This document shows positions 30,120 through 41,220 of a stretch of 64,000 nucleotides of DNA, piece by piece. This DNA comes from an uncultured Roseiflexus sp. (lineage in GTDB: Bacteria > Chloroflexota > Chloroflexia > Chloroflexales > Roseiflexaceae), in NCBI GenBank assembly GCA_937935075.1, contig CALGYB010000124.1, positions 1 through 64,000 on the forward strand, given 5' to 3'. The notes beneath the pieces were generated by a model that was not told where the DNA came from, did not search any database, and saw only the letters and a program-made list of their open reading frames with translations. Position 1 is the stretch's first letter. Every line of letters starts with the position of its first letter. The translations under genes were made by a program, and so were the position numbers.

Positions 30120-30854
30120 ATGCCCGTTCCATCTGTTATCACGATCGATGGTCCTGCTGGCGCAGGGAAGAGTACGCTTGGCGAGTTGCTTGCCAGGCGA
30201 TTGGGGTACCTCTTCTTTGATACAGGGGTTATGTATCGCGCGCTGGCGTGGGCGGTTCTGCGCAGCGCCATCGATCCGGAGGACGGCGAGGCAGTTGCAG
30301 CGCTGGCGCACAATCTCGATATTCAGGTGTTGCCCCCCGGCGACGCGACCGATGGGAGACCATACACCGTGCTGGTCGATGGCGTCGATGTCACCTGGGA
30401 ATTGCGGCATCCCAATGTCGAGCGCATCGTATCGATCACGGCGCGTCACCCGGCTGCGCGTGACATTATGCGCGCACAGCAGCGCGCTATTGGTTGCCGC
30501 GGGCGGGTAGTAATGGTCGGGCGCGACATTGGGAGCGTCGTTATGCCGGATGCGCCGCTCAAAATCTACCTGGACGCATCGCTCGACGAGCGCGCCCGCC
30601 GCCGCACCCACGAGATTCAGCGTCGCGGCGGCAGCGCCGATCTCCAGCATGTCCTCAACGACATTATCCGTCGTGATAGCCTGGATCGCCACGTGAGCGC
30701 ACCAGCCGCCGATGCCTGTGTCATTTTCAGTGATGGGTTGTCGCCCGAGCAGGTGGTCGCTCTCGTTATTGACCGCATTGATGATGGCGTAGGCGACTCG
30801 CAGGATACAAGCGCGTATGAGCGAGCCAAAAATCCCGATTCCGCTCGAACTTGA
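30120..30854 (+). CDS. cmk: Cytidylate kinase
   Basis: VITIDGPAGAGKSTLGELLARRLGYLFFDTGVMYRALAWA; GRDIGSVVMPDAPLKIYLDAS; RDSLDRHVSAPAADA. Confidence 0.95.
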   Translation: MPVPSVITIDGPAGAGKSTLGELLARRLGYLFFDTGVMYRALAWAVLRSAIDPEDGEAVAALAHNLDIQVLPPGDATDGRPYTVLVDGVDVTWELRHPNVERIVSITARHPAARDIMRAQQRAIGCRGRVVMVGRDIGSVVMPDAPLKIYLDASLDERARRRTHEIQRRGGSADLQHVLNDIIRRDSLDRHVSAPAADACVIFSDGLSPEQVVALVIDRIDDGVGDSQDTSAYERAKNPDSART

Positions 30855-32484
30855 GCCGGATGAGAAAGTTATCCTGGTCGGAAAGCGGCACTGGATCGAG
30901 TTGCTGCAATCCGGTTTCGTCTTCCTGGTCATCGGTGTCATTACTGCGGCGATCGCGCTGTTTCGCGCAGCCGGCGGCGCGTTGTTGATCATGCGCGAAG
31001 GGGTCGCCCGTCCGCTGACCGATCCCGTCAATATTGCGCTCTTCACGCTGCTGCTCATTCTCGTGGCGCTCTGGGCGCGCGGCGAGTCGAAGAAGCAACG
31101 GCGCAAGGATACTCCGTGGCGCAACCCGGATGCCTTGTACCTGTTGGCGATCTTCGTGCTCGGGCTGGCGATCTGGTTTCGTTCTGTCGGCGGCGAATTG
31201 ATCGTCATCGATCCGACCTACTCGCGCGCCGGTGATGTGATCAATATTGTGCTGAGCGTGACAACGTTGCTGATGCTGGCTGCGGTGGCCTACCTCTACA
31301 ATGACTGGCGCAATGATGTGCTGATCGTTACCAACAGGCGCGTAATTTATGATGAAGAAACCATGTTCATTCGCCACGTGCGGCAGCAAATCCTCATCGA
31401 TGACATTCAGCAGGTCAATGTGCGCGCCGATACATATCAGGCGACGTTGTTCGGGTATGGCAAAATCATTATTCGTTCGTTCAGCCCGCGCACGCTCGAG
31501 TTCGACTTTGCCGCAAAGCCGCGGGATATTGAAAAAGCGATCATGGATCAGGTGCGCAACCTGCGCCGCCGCCAGGAGCCTGATCTGCTGCGCGCTCTGA
31601 TCGAGGATCAGGTGTACGGCAATAAGCAGCCGCAGATCTCATCGCCCTCGGTTCAGGTGCGCACGCAGCGCTTTCCCATTCCGGCGCTCTACCCGCCGAA
31701 CCCTGAGATCTTTCCTGATCGCATCGTCTGGCGCCCGTCCTGGGTGTATGTCCTGATCCAGTTGTTTCGCCCGTTAAGCGGGTTTGCGCTGACGATGTTC
31801 GTGCTTGCCGTGCTGGTGCAGTTCAATCTGATCGATGGCGTGGCAGTGACGTTGCTCGTTTTTGCGGCGCTCCTGTCGTTTGGCGCCTGGGGCTGGTGGA
31901 TCCGTGAGGCGCTGATCCACGACAACTACATTCTGACCCGTACCGACATTATCGACATTGATCGTCGCCCGTTGGGACCAGAGAATTCGCGCCGCGCGCA
32001 ACTCTCCGCCATTCAGAACATTTCGTTCGATGTCAGTTTTGTCGAACGACTCCTGGGGCTTGGCACCGTTGTCATCGAGACCGGCGGCGCAGCCGGAGGA
32101 AAGTTCACCTTCGATCACGTGCCGGATCCGCGTGGCGTTCAGGCGACAATCAATGATTACCTGACCGACTTTCGCAAACACGAGAAAGAGCGTCAGTTGC
32201 GGGACACGCTGACATTGCTGAAACAGTACGATCTCGTCCAGCGTGAGCATGGAGAGAAGATGGACCGCGCCAGTTTCGAGAAGGCGGTCGAAGAGTTGAT
32301 TGGGCGCTCCCTCAGTAAGCAGTCGCCGGAGAATAACCGGTCAATGTCGCCCAATGGCGTCGCAGACGCCAGGACCGAAGTCGAGACTCATCTGCGGCGA
32401 ATGGCGCGCCTGGCGCGTCGGCGTGCGGCGATCCGCGCGTTGCGTGAACGCATGCGTCGCCGTAACCACGAACAACCTTCGTAA
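30817..32484 (+). CDS. Bacterial PH (bPH2/YdbS-like) domain membrane protein, duplicated domain
   Basis: LIVTNRRVIYDEETMFIRHVRQQILIDDIQQVNV..and second YILTRTDIIDIDRRPLGPENSRRAQLSAIQNISFDVS; TM pairs. Confidence 0.82.
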   Translation: MSEPKIPIPLELEPDEKVILVGKRHWIELLQSGFVFLVIGVITAAIALFRAAGGALLIMREGVARPLTDPVNIALFTLLLILVALWARGESKKQRRKDTPWRNPDALYLLAIFVLGLAIWFRSVGGELIVIDPTYSRAGDVINIVLSVTTLLMLAAVAYLYNDWRNDVLIVTNRRVIYDEETMFIRHVRQQILIDDIQQVNVRADTYQATLFGYGKIIIRSFSPRTLEFDFAAKPRDIEKAIMDQVRNLRRRQEPDLLRALIEDQVYGNKQPQISSPSVQVRTQRFPIPALYPPNPEIFPDRIVWRPSWVYVLIQLFRPLSGFALTMFVLAVLVQFNLIDGVAVTLLVFAALLSFGAWGWWIREALIHDNYILTRTDIIDIDRRPLGPENSRRAQLSAIQNISFDVSFVERLLGLGTVVIETGGAAGGKFTFDHVPDPRGVQATINDYLTDFRKHEKERQLRDTLTLLKQYDLVQREHGEKMDRASFEKAVEELIGRSLSKQSPENNRSMSPNGVADARTEVETHLRRMARLARRRAAIRALRERMRRRNHEQPS

Positions 32485-32505
32485 TCGCTTCGAGAAGGAT
32501 ACACA

Positions 32506-34398
32506 ATGGCGCGTCTGCCCGCTGTCTTGGTCGCTCTGATCTGCATCGCGCTGGCAGGACCGGTCGCTGCGCAGGAACAGGGCTTTGGCGTGACGCTGAC
32601 GCTGCGCCCGGGATATGATGGGGCGTATCGTCTGGGTGAATGGTTCCCCGTAGTGGTCGAGATTGCCAACGATGGGCGCGATCTGATCGGTGTGCTCGAG
32701 TGGAGTTTTCCCGGTGCGCCAGGTCAACCGGTGTTCCGGCGCGCGATCGATCTGCCACGCGGATCGCGAAAGCGCATCTCGCTCGATGTGTTCAATCAAG
32801 GGTTTGCGCGCAACGGCACGGTCCGTCTGATCGAGAATGGCAATGTCGTGCTCGAGCAGAGCATCGGCATCGAGGCGATCGAAATAGATCGTTTCCTGGT
32901 GGTCGTGGTAGGGTCCGATCCGACTGTGCTGACCAGTCTGAGCGCTATGTCGATCGGTGGCGCCAGCGGGACTGTGGTGCGCCACATATCGCCGGACGAT
33001 CTTCCTTCGCATGCGCTTGTTCTGCGCGGCGTCAATGCGCTGTTCCTTCACGATGTGGACACTGCCGCTCTTTCACCGGAACAGCGCGCTGCGCTCCGCG
33101 ATTGGGTCGCCTTTGGCGGGCAACTCGTCGTTGGCGGCGGGATCAATGGCGAGCGTTCGGCAGCCGGTCTGACTGACATACTGCCGGTCGAAACGACGCG
33201 CACCATCGAGCAGGGCGCTCTGTCACCGCTCGAGCAGTTTGTCGGTTCACCCCCAACGCCGCCAACCGGTCCGGTGCTGGTGGTGCGCCCGCGTCCTGGC
33301 GCGGAGGCATTGCCTCCCGATACGCCGCTGATCTACCGCAGCCGTATCGGTAATGGCATCGTGGCGTTCAGCGCCTTCGATCTGGCGCTGCTGCGCGGTT
33401 GGGCGGATGAACCGAATCTCTGGTCGCGGGTCATCCAACCCGTGCCGCTGTTCATTCCGGGGTTCGATGCGCGGGTGAACCGGATCAGCCTGATGCAGGA
33501 TGCGCTCCAGCTTCCGGCGATCCGGCTGCCGTCGGCAACAGCGCTGGCAGCGTTCCTGATCGTGTATATTCTGGTGGTGGGACCGGTGAACTATCTGGCG
33601 CTGCGTCGGTTGCGCCGACTCGAATGGGCCTGGGTAAGTATTCCGCTGACTGTGGTTGTGTTTACGGTCGGCGTCTTTCTGGTCGGTTTCGGATTGCGCG
33701 GCGGGCAGGAGCGACTGCTTCAGTTGTCCATCGTGCAGGGCGTAGAGGGTGAGCCGCGTGGCATAGCAACGGCATACCTGGCGCTGTTCTCGCCGATCCG
33801 GGGCAGTTATACGTTGCGTTTCCCTGCCGATCATCTGGTGAGCGAAACGCGCGGCTTCGATGACTTCACCTCCCGTTCCATCGTGGCAATGAGCGATGAT
33901 ACGGGCGTTACCGTCCCCGATCTGTTGATCGATGTCGCCTCGGTGCGCACCTTGATTGTTGAAGCGCCGACGACTGCGCCTGTGCGGATCCAGAGCGTCA
34001 TTCAATTCGACGGTGATACCCCCGCAGGCGATGTGCGCAATGTTGGTTCAGTGGCGCTCGAACAGGCGATTGTCGTTCATCAGGGAAAATTCCAGGAACT
34101 TGGCAATCTCGCGCCTGGCGTCAGCGCCGCCTTCGATTTTAACCGCCCGCGGGGCAGTTTTCCGTTTGGCGTGCCCGTCAGTGATGATCGCATGTTCATT
34201 CGGCGCCAGGTATTGTTTCGCCTGTTCAATTCCTCCTCTCGCATCGCGCCGGTATCGAACCAATTACCGCTCGACGATAGCGGCGTCTATGTGATTGGCT
34301 GGAGCGGATCATCCACTCTGCCGGTCGAGATGAATGGGCGGACGGCAACACAGGAGGGATTGACCCTCTTTGTCATCCGTCTGCGCACACCGTCGTGA
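32506..34398 (+). CDS. Conserved secreted/membrane protein of unknown function
   Basis: Signal peptide, beta-rich N-terminus, LRDWVAFGGQLVVGGG (DUF4159/GATase-like segment), two TM segments near centre. Confidence 0.7.
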   Translation: MARLPAVLVALICIALAGPVAAQEQGFGVTLTLRPGYDGAYRLGEWFPVVVEIANDGRDLIGVLEWSFPGAPGQPVFRRAIDLPRGSRKRISLDVFNQGFARNGTVRLIENGNVVLEQSIGIEAIEIDRFLVVVVGSDPTVLTSLSAMSIGGASGTVVRHISPDDLPSHALVLRGVNALFLHDVDTAALSPEQRAALRDWVAFGGQLVVGGGINGERSAAGLTDILPVETTRTIEQGALSPLEQFVGSPPTPPTGPVLVVRPRPGAEALPPDTPLIYRSRIGNGIVAFSAFDLALLRGWADEPNLWSRVIQPVPLFIPGFDARVNRISLMQDALQLPAIRLPSATALAAFLIVYILVVGPVNYLALRRLRRLEWAWVSIPLTVVVFTVGVFLVGFGLRGGQERLLQLSIVQGVEGEPRGIATAYLALFSPIRGSYTLRFPADHLVSETRGFDDFTSRSIVAMSDDTGVTVPDLLIDVASVRTLIVEAPTTAPVRIQSVIQFDGDTPAGDVRNVGSVALEQAIVVHQGKFQELGNLAPGVSAAFDFNRPRGSFPFGVPVSDDRMFIRRQVLFRLFNSSSRIAPVSNQLPLDDSGVYVIGWSGSSTLPVEMNGRTATQEGLTLFVIRLRTPS

Positions 34399-34405
34399 TT
34401 GCTGC

Positions 34406-36439
34406 ATGGCTTCACTCGTAGACAGGGTACGCGCAACGATCCGTCGCCACTGCATGATTGCGCCGGATGCCCCGGTGGTCGTCGCCGTCTCCGGCGGACC
34501 GGACTCGCTCTGTCTGCTGGATGTGCTTGCGCGCCTGCGCGTCGATCTGAGGTGCGACCTGCACGTCGTTCATCTCGATCATCGGTTACGCGGCGCAGAA
34601 GCGATGGCAGAAGCGACATTCGTGGCGGAAACTGCGGCGCGTCTGCACCTGCCCTGTACCGTCGAAGCGGTCGATGTGCGCGCGCTGGCACAGGAGCGCC
34701 GACTCAATCTGCATGCAGCCGGGCGCCTGGCGCGCTACCGCTTGCTGGCGCGTGTGGCGCTGACGATTGGCGCACAGGCGGTTGCCACTGCACATCACGC
34801 CGATGACCAGGCGGAAACGGTGCTGCTGCACCTGGTGCGCGGCGCAGGCGTTGAAGGTCTGCGCGGCATACGTCCGGTCGTGGCCTGGGAAGAATGGAGC
34901 ACTATCGCTGCCGATCCGTCCCTCTCTTCGCAGGCGGGCGATCTTCGTCCACGCCTCATTCGTCCGCTGCTCGACATAACGCGCGCCGAGATCGAGGCGT
35001 ACTGCGCCGAATGCGGTCTCACGCCGCGTCGCGATCCCTCGAATGAGGACCGGCGCTACCTGCGGACACGGGTGCGCCAGGATGTTCTTCCGATGCTGAC
35101 GGCGCTCAACCCGCAGATCGTGGCAGCGCTTGGTCGCACGGCGGCGGATTGCGCCGAGATCACGGATTTCGTCGATCAGGAACTGGATCGCGTGTGGCAG
35201 TCGCTGGCGGTTGTGCAGGCGAACTGTGTCGCGTTCAGTGGTCGTCGCTGGTGGGACTTGCACTCTGCATTGCAACACGCAGCGCTGCGTCGCGCGTACA
35301 CGCTGGTCGGCGGGAGCGATACGCTCGGGCGCGACGATGTGGTGCGCGCCTGCGCGGCTGTTGGGCGCAGGGTGGGAAAACGCATCGAACTGCCCGGCGG
35401 CGTCACGCTGGTGACCGGCTACGACGGCGGATTTGCTATCATACGCGGCGAAGCGCTGCCGGAAGAGGGCGTTCGTCTTCCAGTTTCAGAAGCCATCCTG
35501 ACGGTTCCCGGTCGCGTTGAACTGCACGATGGTCGCGTGCTCTGCGCCGATTATCGCCCGGCGGCGCCGGTGAGCCGCTGGGAAGTCTTTCTCGACGCAG
35601 CAGCCTGCCCTCCGCCGCTGATTGTGCGCTGGCGCCGTCCCGGCGACCGTATGCGACCGGAGGGCGGGCGTGGTACTCGCCGCTTGCAGGACATCATGGT
35701 CGATGCGCGTGTGCCGCGTCTGTTGCGCGACACATGGCCCATTGTGGCGTGCGGCGAACGGATCGTCTGGCTGCCCGGCATCGGCGCAGCAGAGGGGGTC
35801 AGCGTCAATGCCGGACAACCGGCGCTTCACCTGTGGATCGAAGGGATGACCGGCGTGAACGGAGCGACAGGCATTGCCAGGGAGCATTCCATGCACGATG
35901 ATATGGCAAAAATCTTGATCACGGCAGAGCAGATTCAGGAACGGGTGCGCGCACTCGGTGCGCAGATCACGGCAGACTATCGTCCGTTCGGTGATCTGTT
36001 ACTGGTAGGGGTGCTGAAAGGGTGCGCTATGTTCATGGTCGATCTGGCGCGCGCCATCGATATGCCGCTGGCGATGGACTTCATCGCTACCTCAAGCTAC
36101 GGAAAAACGACCGAGTCGAGCGGCGTAGTGCGCATGTTGAAAGACCTGGATACCGATATTGCCGGGCGACACGTGTTGATCGTCGAGGACATCATCGACA
36201 GCGGGCTGACGCTGGCATATCTCCGCAGTCATCTGCTGCGGCGCAACCCGGCGAGTCTGCGCATCTGCGCGTTGCTCAATAAGCCGGAACGCCGTCGCGC
36301 CGACATTCCGATCGACTACCTGGGATTTGACATTCCGAATGAGTTCGTGGTCGGCTACGGTCTCGATTTCGCTGAAAAGTACCGCAATCTGCCGTACATC
36401 GGCGTGCTGCACGAACGTATCTACCATACAACGGCGTAA
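34406..36439 (+). CDS. tilS-hpt: Bifunctional tRNA(Ile)-lysidine synthase / hypoxanthine phosphoribosyltransferase fusion
   Basis: VVAVSGGPDSLCLLDVLARL PP-loop, TAHHADDQAETVLLHLVRGAGVEGLRGI; C-terminal ILITAEQIQERVRALGAQIT..VGVLKGCAMFMVDL..ATSSYG..HVLIVEDIIDSGLTL..YRNLPYIGVL. Confidence 0.92.
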   Translation: MASLVDRVRATIRRHCMIAPDAPVVVAVSGGPDSLCLLDVLARLRVDLRCDLHVVHLDHRLRGAEAMAEATFVAETAARLHLPCTVEAVDVRALAQERRLNLHAAGRLARYRLLARVALTIGAQAVATAHHADDQAETVLLHLVRGAGVEGLRGIRPVVAWEEWSTIAADPSLSSQAGDLRPRLIRPLLDITRAEIEAYCAECGLTPRRDPSNEDRRYLRTRVRQDVLPMLTALNPQIVAALGRTAADCAEITDFVDQELDRVWQSLAVVQANCVAFSGRRWWDLHSALQHAALRRAYTLVGGSDTLGRDDVVRACAAVGRRVGKRIELPGGVTLVTGYDGGFAIIRGEALPEEGVRLPVSEAILTVPGRVELHDGRVLCADYRPAAPVSRWEVFLDAAACPPPLIVRWRRPGDRMRPEGGRGTRRLQDIMVDARVPRLLRDTWPIVACGERIVWLPGIGAAEGVSVNAGQPALHLWIEGMTGVNGATGIAREHSMHDDMAKILITAEQIQERVRALGAQITADYRPFGDLLLVGVLKGCAMFMVDLARAIDMPLAMDFIATSSYGKTTESSGVVRMLKDLDTDIAGRHVLIVEDIIDSGLTLAYLRSHLLRRNPASLRICALLNKPERRRADIPIDYLGFDIPNEFVVGYGLDFAEKYRNLPYIGVLHERIYHTTA

Positions 36440-37879
<1,440 letters not shown>

Positions 37880-38205
37880 GGTCTCTGCAGTGCGTCGCTG
37901 GTCACGAGCATTCGCCATGCTGCGGCGCGGGCGGCGCATCGGTCGAGGTCACTGCACGCGACAGGCGTTTGGCTTCATGGAAGACAGCGGCATCCAATAC
38001 ATGCGGGCAATGCGTCTTGATGCGGCGGCGCTGCAGGGTGCCATTGGCGGCATCCAACACATGGCGAAACAGCAGCAGCCAGCGCAGCCCGATTTCGCCG
38101 TGGGTCAGGAAGCGCTGCACAGCCTGCAACGCCTGCATAGGTTCCTCGCCTGCCCGTCAGCGCCCGACCGCCATACTGGACCACACGCGGCAGGCGTTTG
38201 TCTTA

Positions 38206-38284
<79 letters not shown>

Positions 38285-38295
<11 letters not shown>

Positions 38296-38400
38296 TTATA
38301 GCGCGATCAATCAGGCGGTGCACAATCATTGCCCGTGGTGACCGTCTTGCAGCTGATGTTGGCTTCGACAGGCTCAGCCAACGCCAACCGCTCCACAGGT
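38285..38400 (+). repeat. Dispersed intergenic repeat, copy A (with GTTGGCTTCGACAGGCTCAGCCAACG hairpin)
   Basis: Aligns by eye with reverse complement of 44420-44520. Confidence 0.7.
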
Positions 38401-38929
38401 GCAAGCGTGTTCGTCCCGATGGAGATCGATCTTCACTATTAGGGGTTTAACCCTGAAGCCGTCAGCACGCTCGGTTTTGGTGAAGCGCGTCACTTCCTGT
38501 TTCACAATATTGATGGGCTATGCATTCGCGGACATTGGTGGCCTCCTTATCGTCATACTCCCGATTGGTGATGACTCCCAGTATACAGCGCGCCATGCCC
38601 GGCCACAAGTGAACAAGTTACTGACACTGCGCGTTCATTGCCATAACGCCGGGATAGGACGCGCTGGCACCGTCCTGGATGGTGCGCTAGAGGAGATGGC
38701 AGGATGGGCATGCGGTGCAGGAGAAGCGGCACATCGGCAACCCGGACGCAGGCGCTGACTCTCAGAGCATTCTGCCCTTCACGCTCATGTACTGCACATC
38801 GGCGCGTTGTTCCCGGTGAAAAGCAGCGGAAGGGGACGCGGATTCACATGGGTGCGACTGATGGACGCGGATCGGTCTGTGGTGGCAGGCAGTCGATCCA
38901 GGGGAGGAACGACGTTCACCTAAGGGTGT

Positions 38930-38976
38930 TTCCCCTAAGAAAGACTCTACCCAATTAAGGGTATCTCCCTAATAGA
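38930..38976. promoter_or_regulatory. Two palindromic AAGGG-n5-CCC(C)TAA motifs upstream of the 39209 gene
   Basis: TAAGGGTGTTTCCCCTAAGAAAGACTCTACCCAATTAAGGGTATCTCCCTAATAGAC. Confidence 0.5.
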
Positions 38977-39208
38977 CACGGCTCTATCGTCGTTGTAGAC
39001 TCTGATATATCTGGGACGTCGGCAAGATGCCGAAAGCCAGCGAACGGCGCTCAGTGCAGGCTATCCTATCATACGTGTGATCCGGGTTGTGTCTGGCGCT
39101 CTGGCATGGCAACCGAGCGCAGCATGACGCCTACTGGGAACGAACTTGCGGTATCCTGCACTTAGTCTGCACAGATGCTATGGTCACGAAGAAAGAGGAG
39201 TCTCAGAT

Positions 39209-39679
39209 ATGAAATCTATAAGCTGTACATCCATTCGCAATCATGTTGTTTTGCTTATTCCCTTGTTATTCGCCGCACTGATTATGGCAAGTCCTGCTCT
39301 TGCCAGTTCTTCAAACTGGTATTTCTATCAGTACCGTGATGGATGCGTTGTGGATGGCTCACGAAATGGCGTCTATCACAACTTGACTGCAGGCACGCTC
39401 ATTATCAGCGGAAGCATGTGGACTGCTGCACTATTTCCAGGTGCAACCTCTGTTCAGGGTATAACAATAGAAGTGCGGCGTCCAGCATTTTTGGGTTCGA
39501 CAATAGTTTGCAGTACGGGACCATACTACACCAATGCAACGAACATCGGACCAACTTATGCAGTCAACGTATTCAAGAACTGCGGCAGCGTCGGCGCCGC
39601 AAGCGACTACTATCTGTTCATTTGGCGAGCCGCCATCGATGGACGCGAAATCGAAGGAAGTGGAAATCTCTTAACATAG
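39209..39679 (+). CDS. Small secreted hypothetical protein
   Basis: Signal peptide MKSISCTSIRNHVVLLIPLLFAALIMASPALASS; RBS-like GAGGAG upstream. Confidence 0.7.
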   Translation: MKSISCTSIRNHVVLLIPLLFAALIMASPALASSSNWYFYQYRDGCVVDGSRNGVYHNLTAGTLIISGSMWTAALFPGATSVQGITIEVRRPAFLGSTIVCSTGPYYTNATNIGPTYAVNVFKNCGSVGAASDYYLFIWRAAIDGREIEGSGNLLT

Positions 39680-39743
39680 ATTCTGTGGCAAATTGAAATA
39701 TCTCATGAAAACAAATTGTGCGTTTCAGTAGAGCACGGATTTT

Positions 39744-40390
39744 TTGAGGAAAGAAATCGGTGAGAGGCAAGATATGTTTATGGGGATACAAATCGAAGGC
39801 AGAGTCTGGGAGGTTTGGCTGATTAGTGTTATAATTTTCGTTATTACAGGGCTCATTTTATACCAAAGAAAGAGGAGCTTCTCTTATCTGTTTTTGTCAA
39901 TTTTCTGGATATACTCGACGTTCATCGTAGATTCTGTCTTTTTTCGATGGCTATTAGTGGGGCTTTTGCTGAAGCTAGCAGGAGGTCATGCCCGCTGCCG
40001 TCCAATTAACCTGGCGCCTCTTTATTTTGGTCCTTATCTGGACGCCGGAAGAGTTTTCTTGTACGGAATGCAAAATATTATTCTGACCATCCCCTTGGAT
40101 TTGGCGTAAACTTCATTTTTCACATGAGATTGCATAATATAGTATTGTTATCTTTGCTTATTGATTTCATATTCGAGTTGGTACAGTATATAATTTCACT
40201 GCTTCTGGGATATTGTTGCCGAGTATCTGACATCAATGACATTATTTTTAATTTTATCGGAATCTTAATAGGGTATGGTTTGTTCGGAATATTTTCGTGG
40301 TATTGCACAATGATAGCAACAAAATTCCAGATCAAACATTATGGGATCATGAGATACGTCTATGACATCTGTATGGCGACCAAACGATGA
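39744..40390 (+). pseudogene. VanZ-like membrane protein gene split by an apparent 1-nt frameshift near 40093
   Basis: NLAPLYFGPYLDAGRVFLYGMQNIILTIPLDLA* then FIFHMRLHNIVLLSLLIDFIFELVQYIISLLLGYCCRVSDINDIIFNFIGILIGYGLF in the next frame. Confidence 0.75.
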
Positions 40391-40429
40391 CGCTGCGGTC
40401 AAAATACAGAACATGTTCGTTGCCCTCCG

Positions 40430-40530
40430 GTCCAGCGCCGGGCCATCGGACGCAGCGGCGCCAGCGTTTGGCGTGGCGCTGCTAACCGGATCGTCAGCCG
40501 GGAGGATGGCTGCCAATCAGGGCGACGGCG
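40430..40530 (+). pseudogene. Remnant homologous to part of the 41825-42877 gene
   Basis: FVALRSSAGPSDAAAPAFGVALLTGSSAGRMAA versus LVALWFGTEPEGDAAPPCGVALLTPSDRQPGGWLL, with shared DNA GGCGTGGCGCTGCT and GGAGGATGGCTGC. Confidence 0.6.
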
Positions 40531-40565
40531 GGGTTGTCGCCCCGCCATATGAAGGGGGTCATGCA

Positions 40566-41162
40566 ATGAAACGAAACGCTTTCATTACAGCACGACTTGG
40601 TCTTGTCCTTCTCAGCGCACTGGTCCTGTCGCTCAGCCATCTTCGGATCACTACTGCGCAATCGCCAGACCAGGCGGAAGACCCTGGCAAGGCGCATCAC
40701 ACCGTATTTCAGGTGTTGCCGCCGCCGGTTTATCCTCCCGAAGAGTATGTTAATGAGTACACATACTCTTCTACACCAAATGGGCAACAACTTTCGGAGG
40801 CAGGAGTAGAGGAATTAAATTCTTCGGTCTCGTGTCAAGTTGTCGTAAGTGATCCGACATTTCATACACATAATGTTAGCACAGTCGCATCGCAATTATG
40901 TTCGGGGATATTTATTCAGCAATCGTTGACCGTATGTGTACAGGTTGAACGATGGTTTTTATTTGTTCCATACTGGGCAGATCTCGGATGCAAGTCTGAC
41001 GCCAAAAGTAGTTTCTTTCTTTCAGTAGAGACTGATCGCTATGGGTATGATTATGGAACGACACGGTATCGCACACGAGCAGTCGGAAGTTTTGTTGCTA
41101 GCGATGGGACTGTTTATACGACCCCCAACGTAGTTTCCAGGGCGTTCACCTTTACCTATTGA
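40566..41162 (+). CDS. Secreted hypothetical protein
   Basis: Signal peptide MKRNAFITARLGLVLLSALVLSLSHLRITTAQ; Cys and aromatic-rich mature region. Confidence 0.65.
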   Translation: MKRNAFITARLGLVLLSALVLSLSHLRITTAQSPDQAEDPGKAHHTVFQVLPPPVYPPEEYVNEYTYSSTPNGQQLSEAGVEELNSSVSCQVVVSDPTFHTHNVSTVASQLCSGIFIQQSLTVCVQVERWFLFVPYWADLGCKSDAKSSFFLSVETDRYGYDYGTTRYRTRAVGSFVASDGTVYTTPNVVSRAFTFTY

Positions 41163-41220
41163 ACCGTAGCTTTCGTGGATGTCGAGTGTGCGTTCACGAT
41201 CATAAGATGTCAGCAGCGCT

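Noticed and set aside
37902-38138. Small - strand ORF (AVQRFLTHGEIGLRWLLLFRHVLDAANG...) as a transposase remnant
   Set aside because: Short, internally repetitive DNA; no motif specific enough to assign.
38396-38960. Several 60-120 aa ORFs between the 38.3 kb repeat and the 39.2 kb gene
   Set aside because: No start/RBS support, no conserved motifs, likely decayed DNA.
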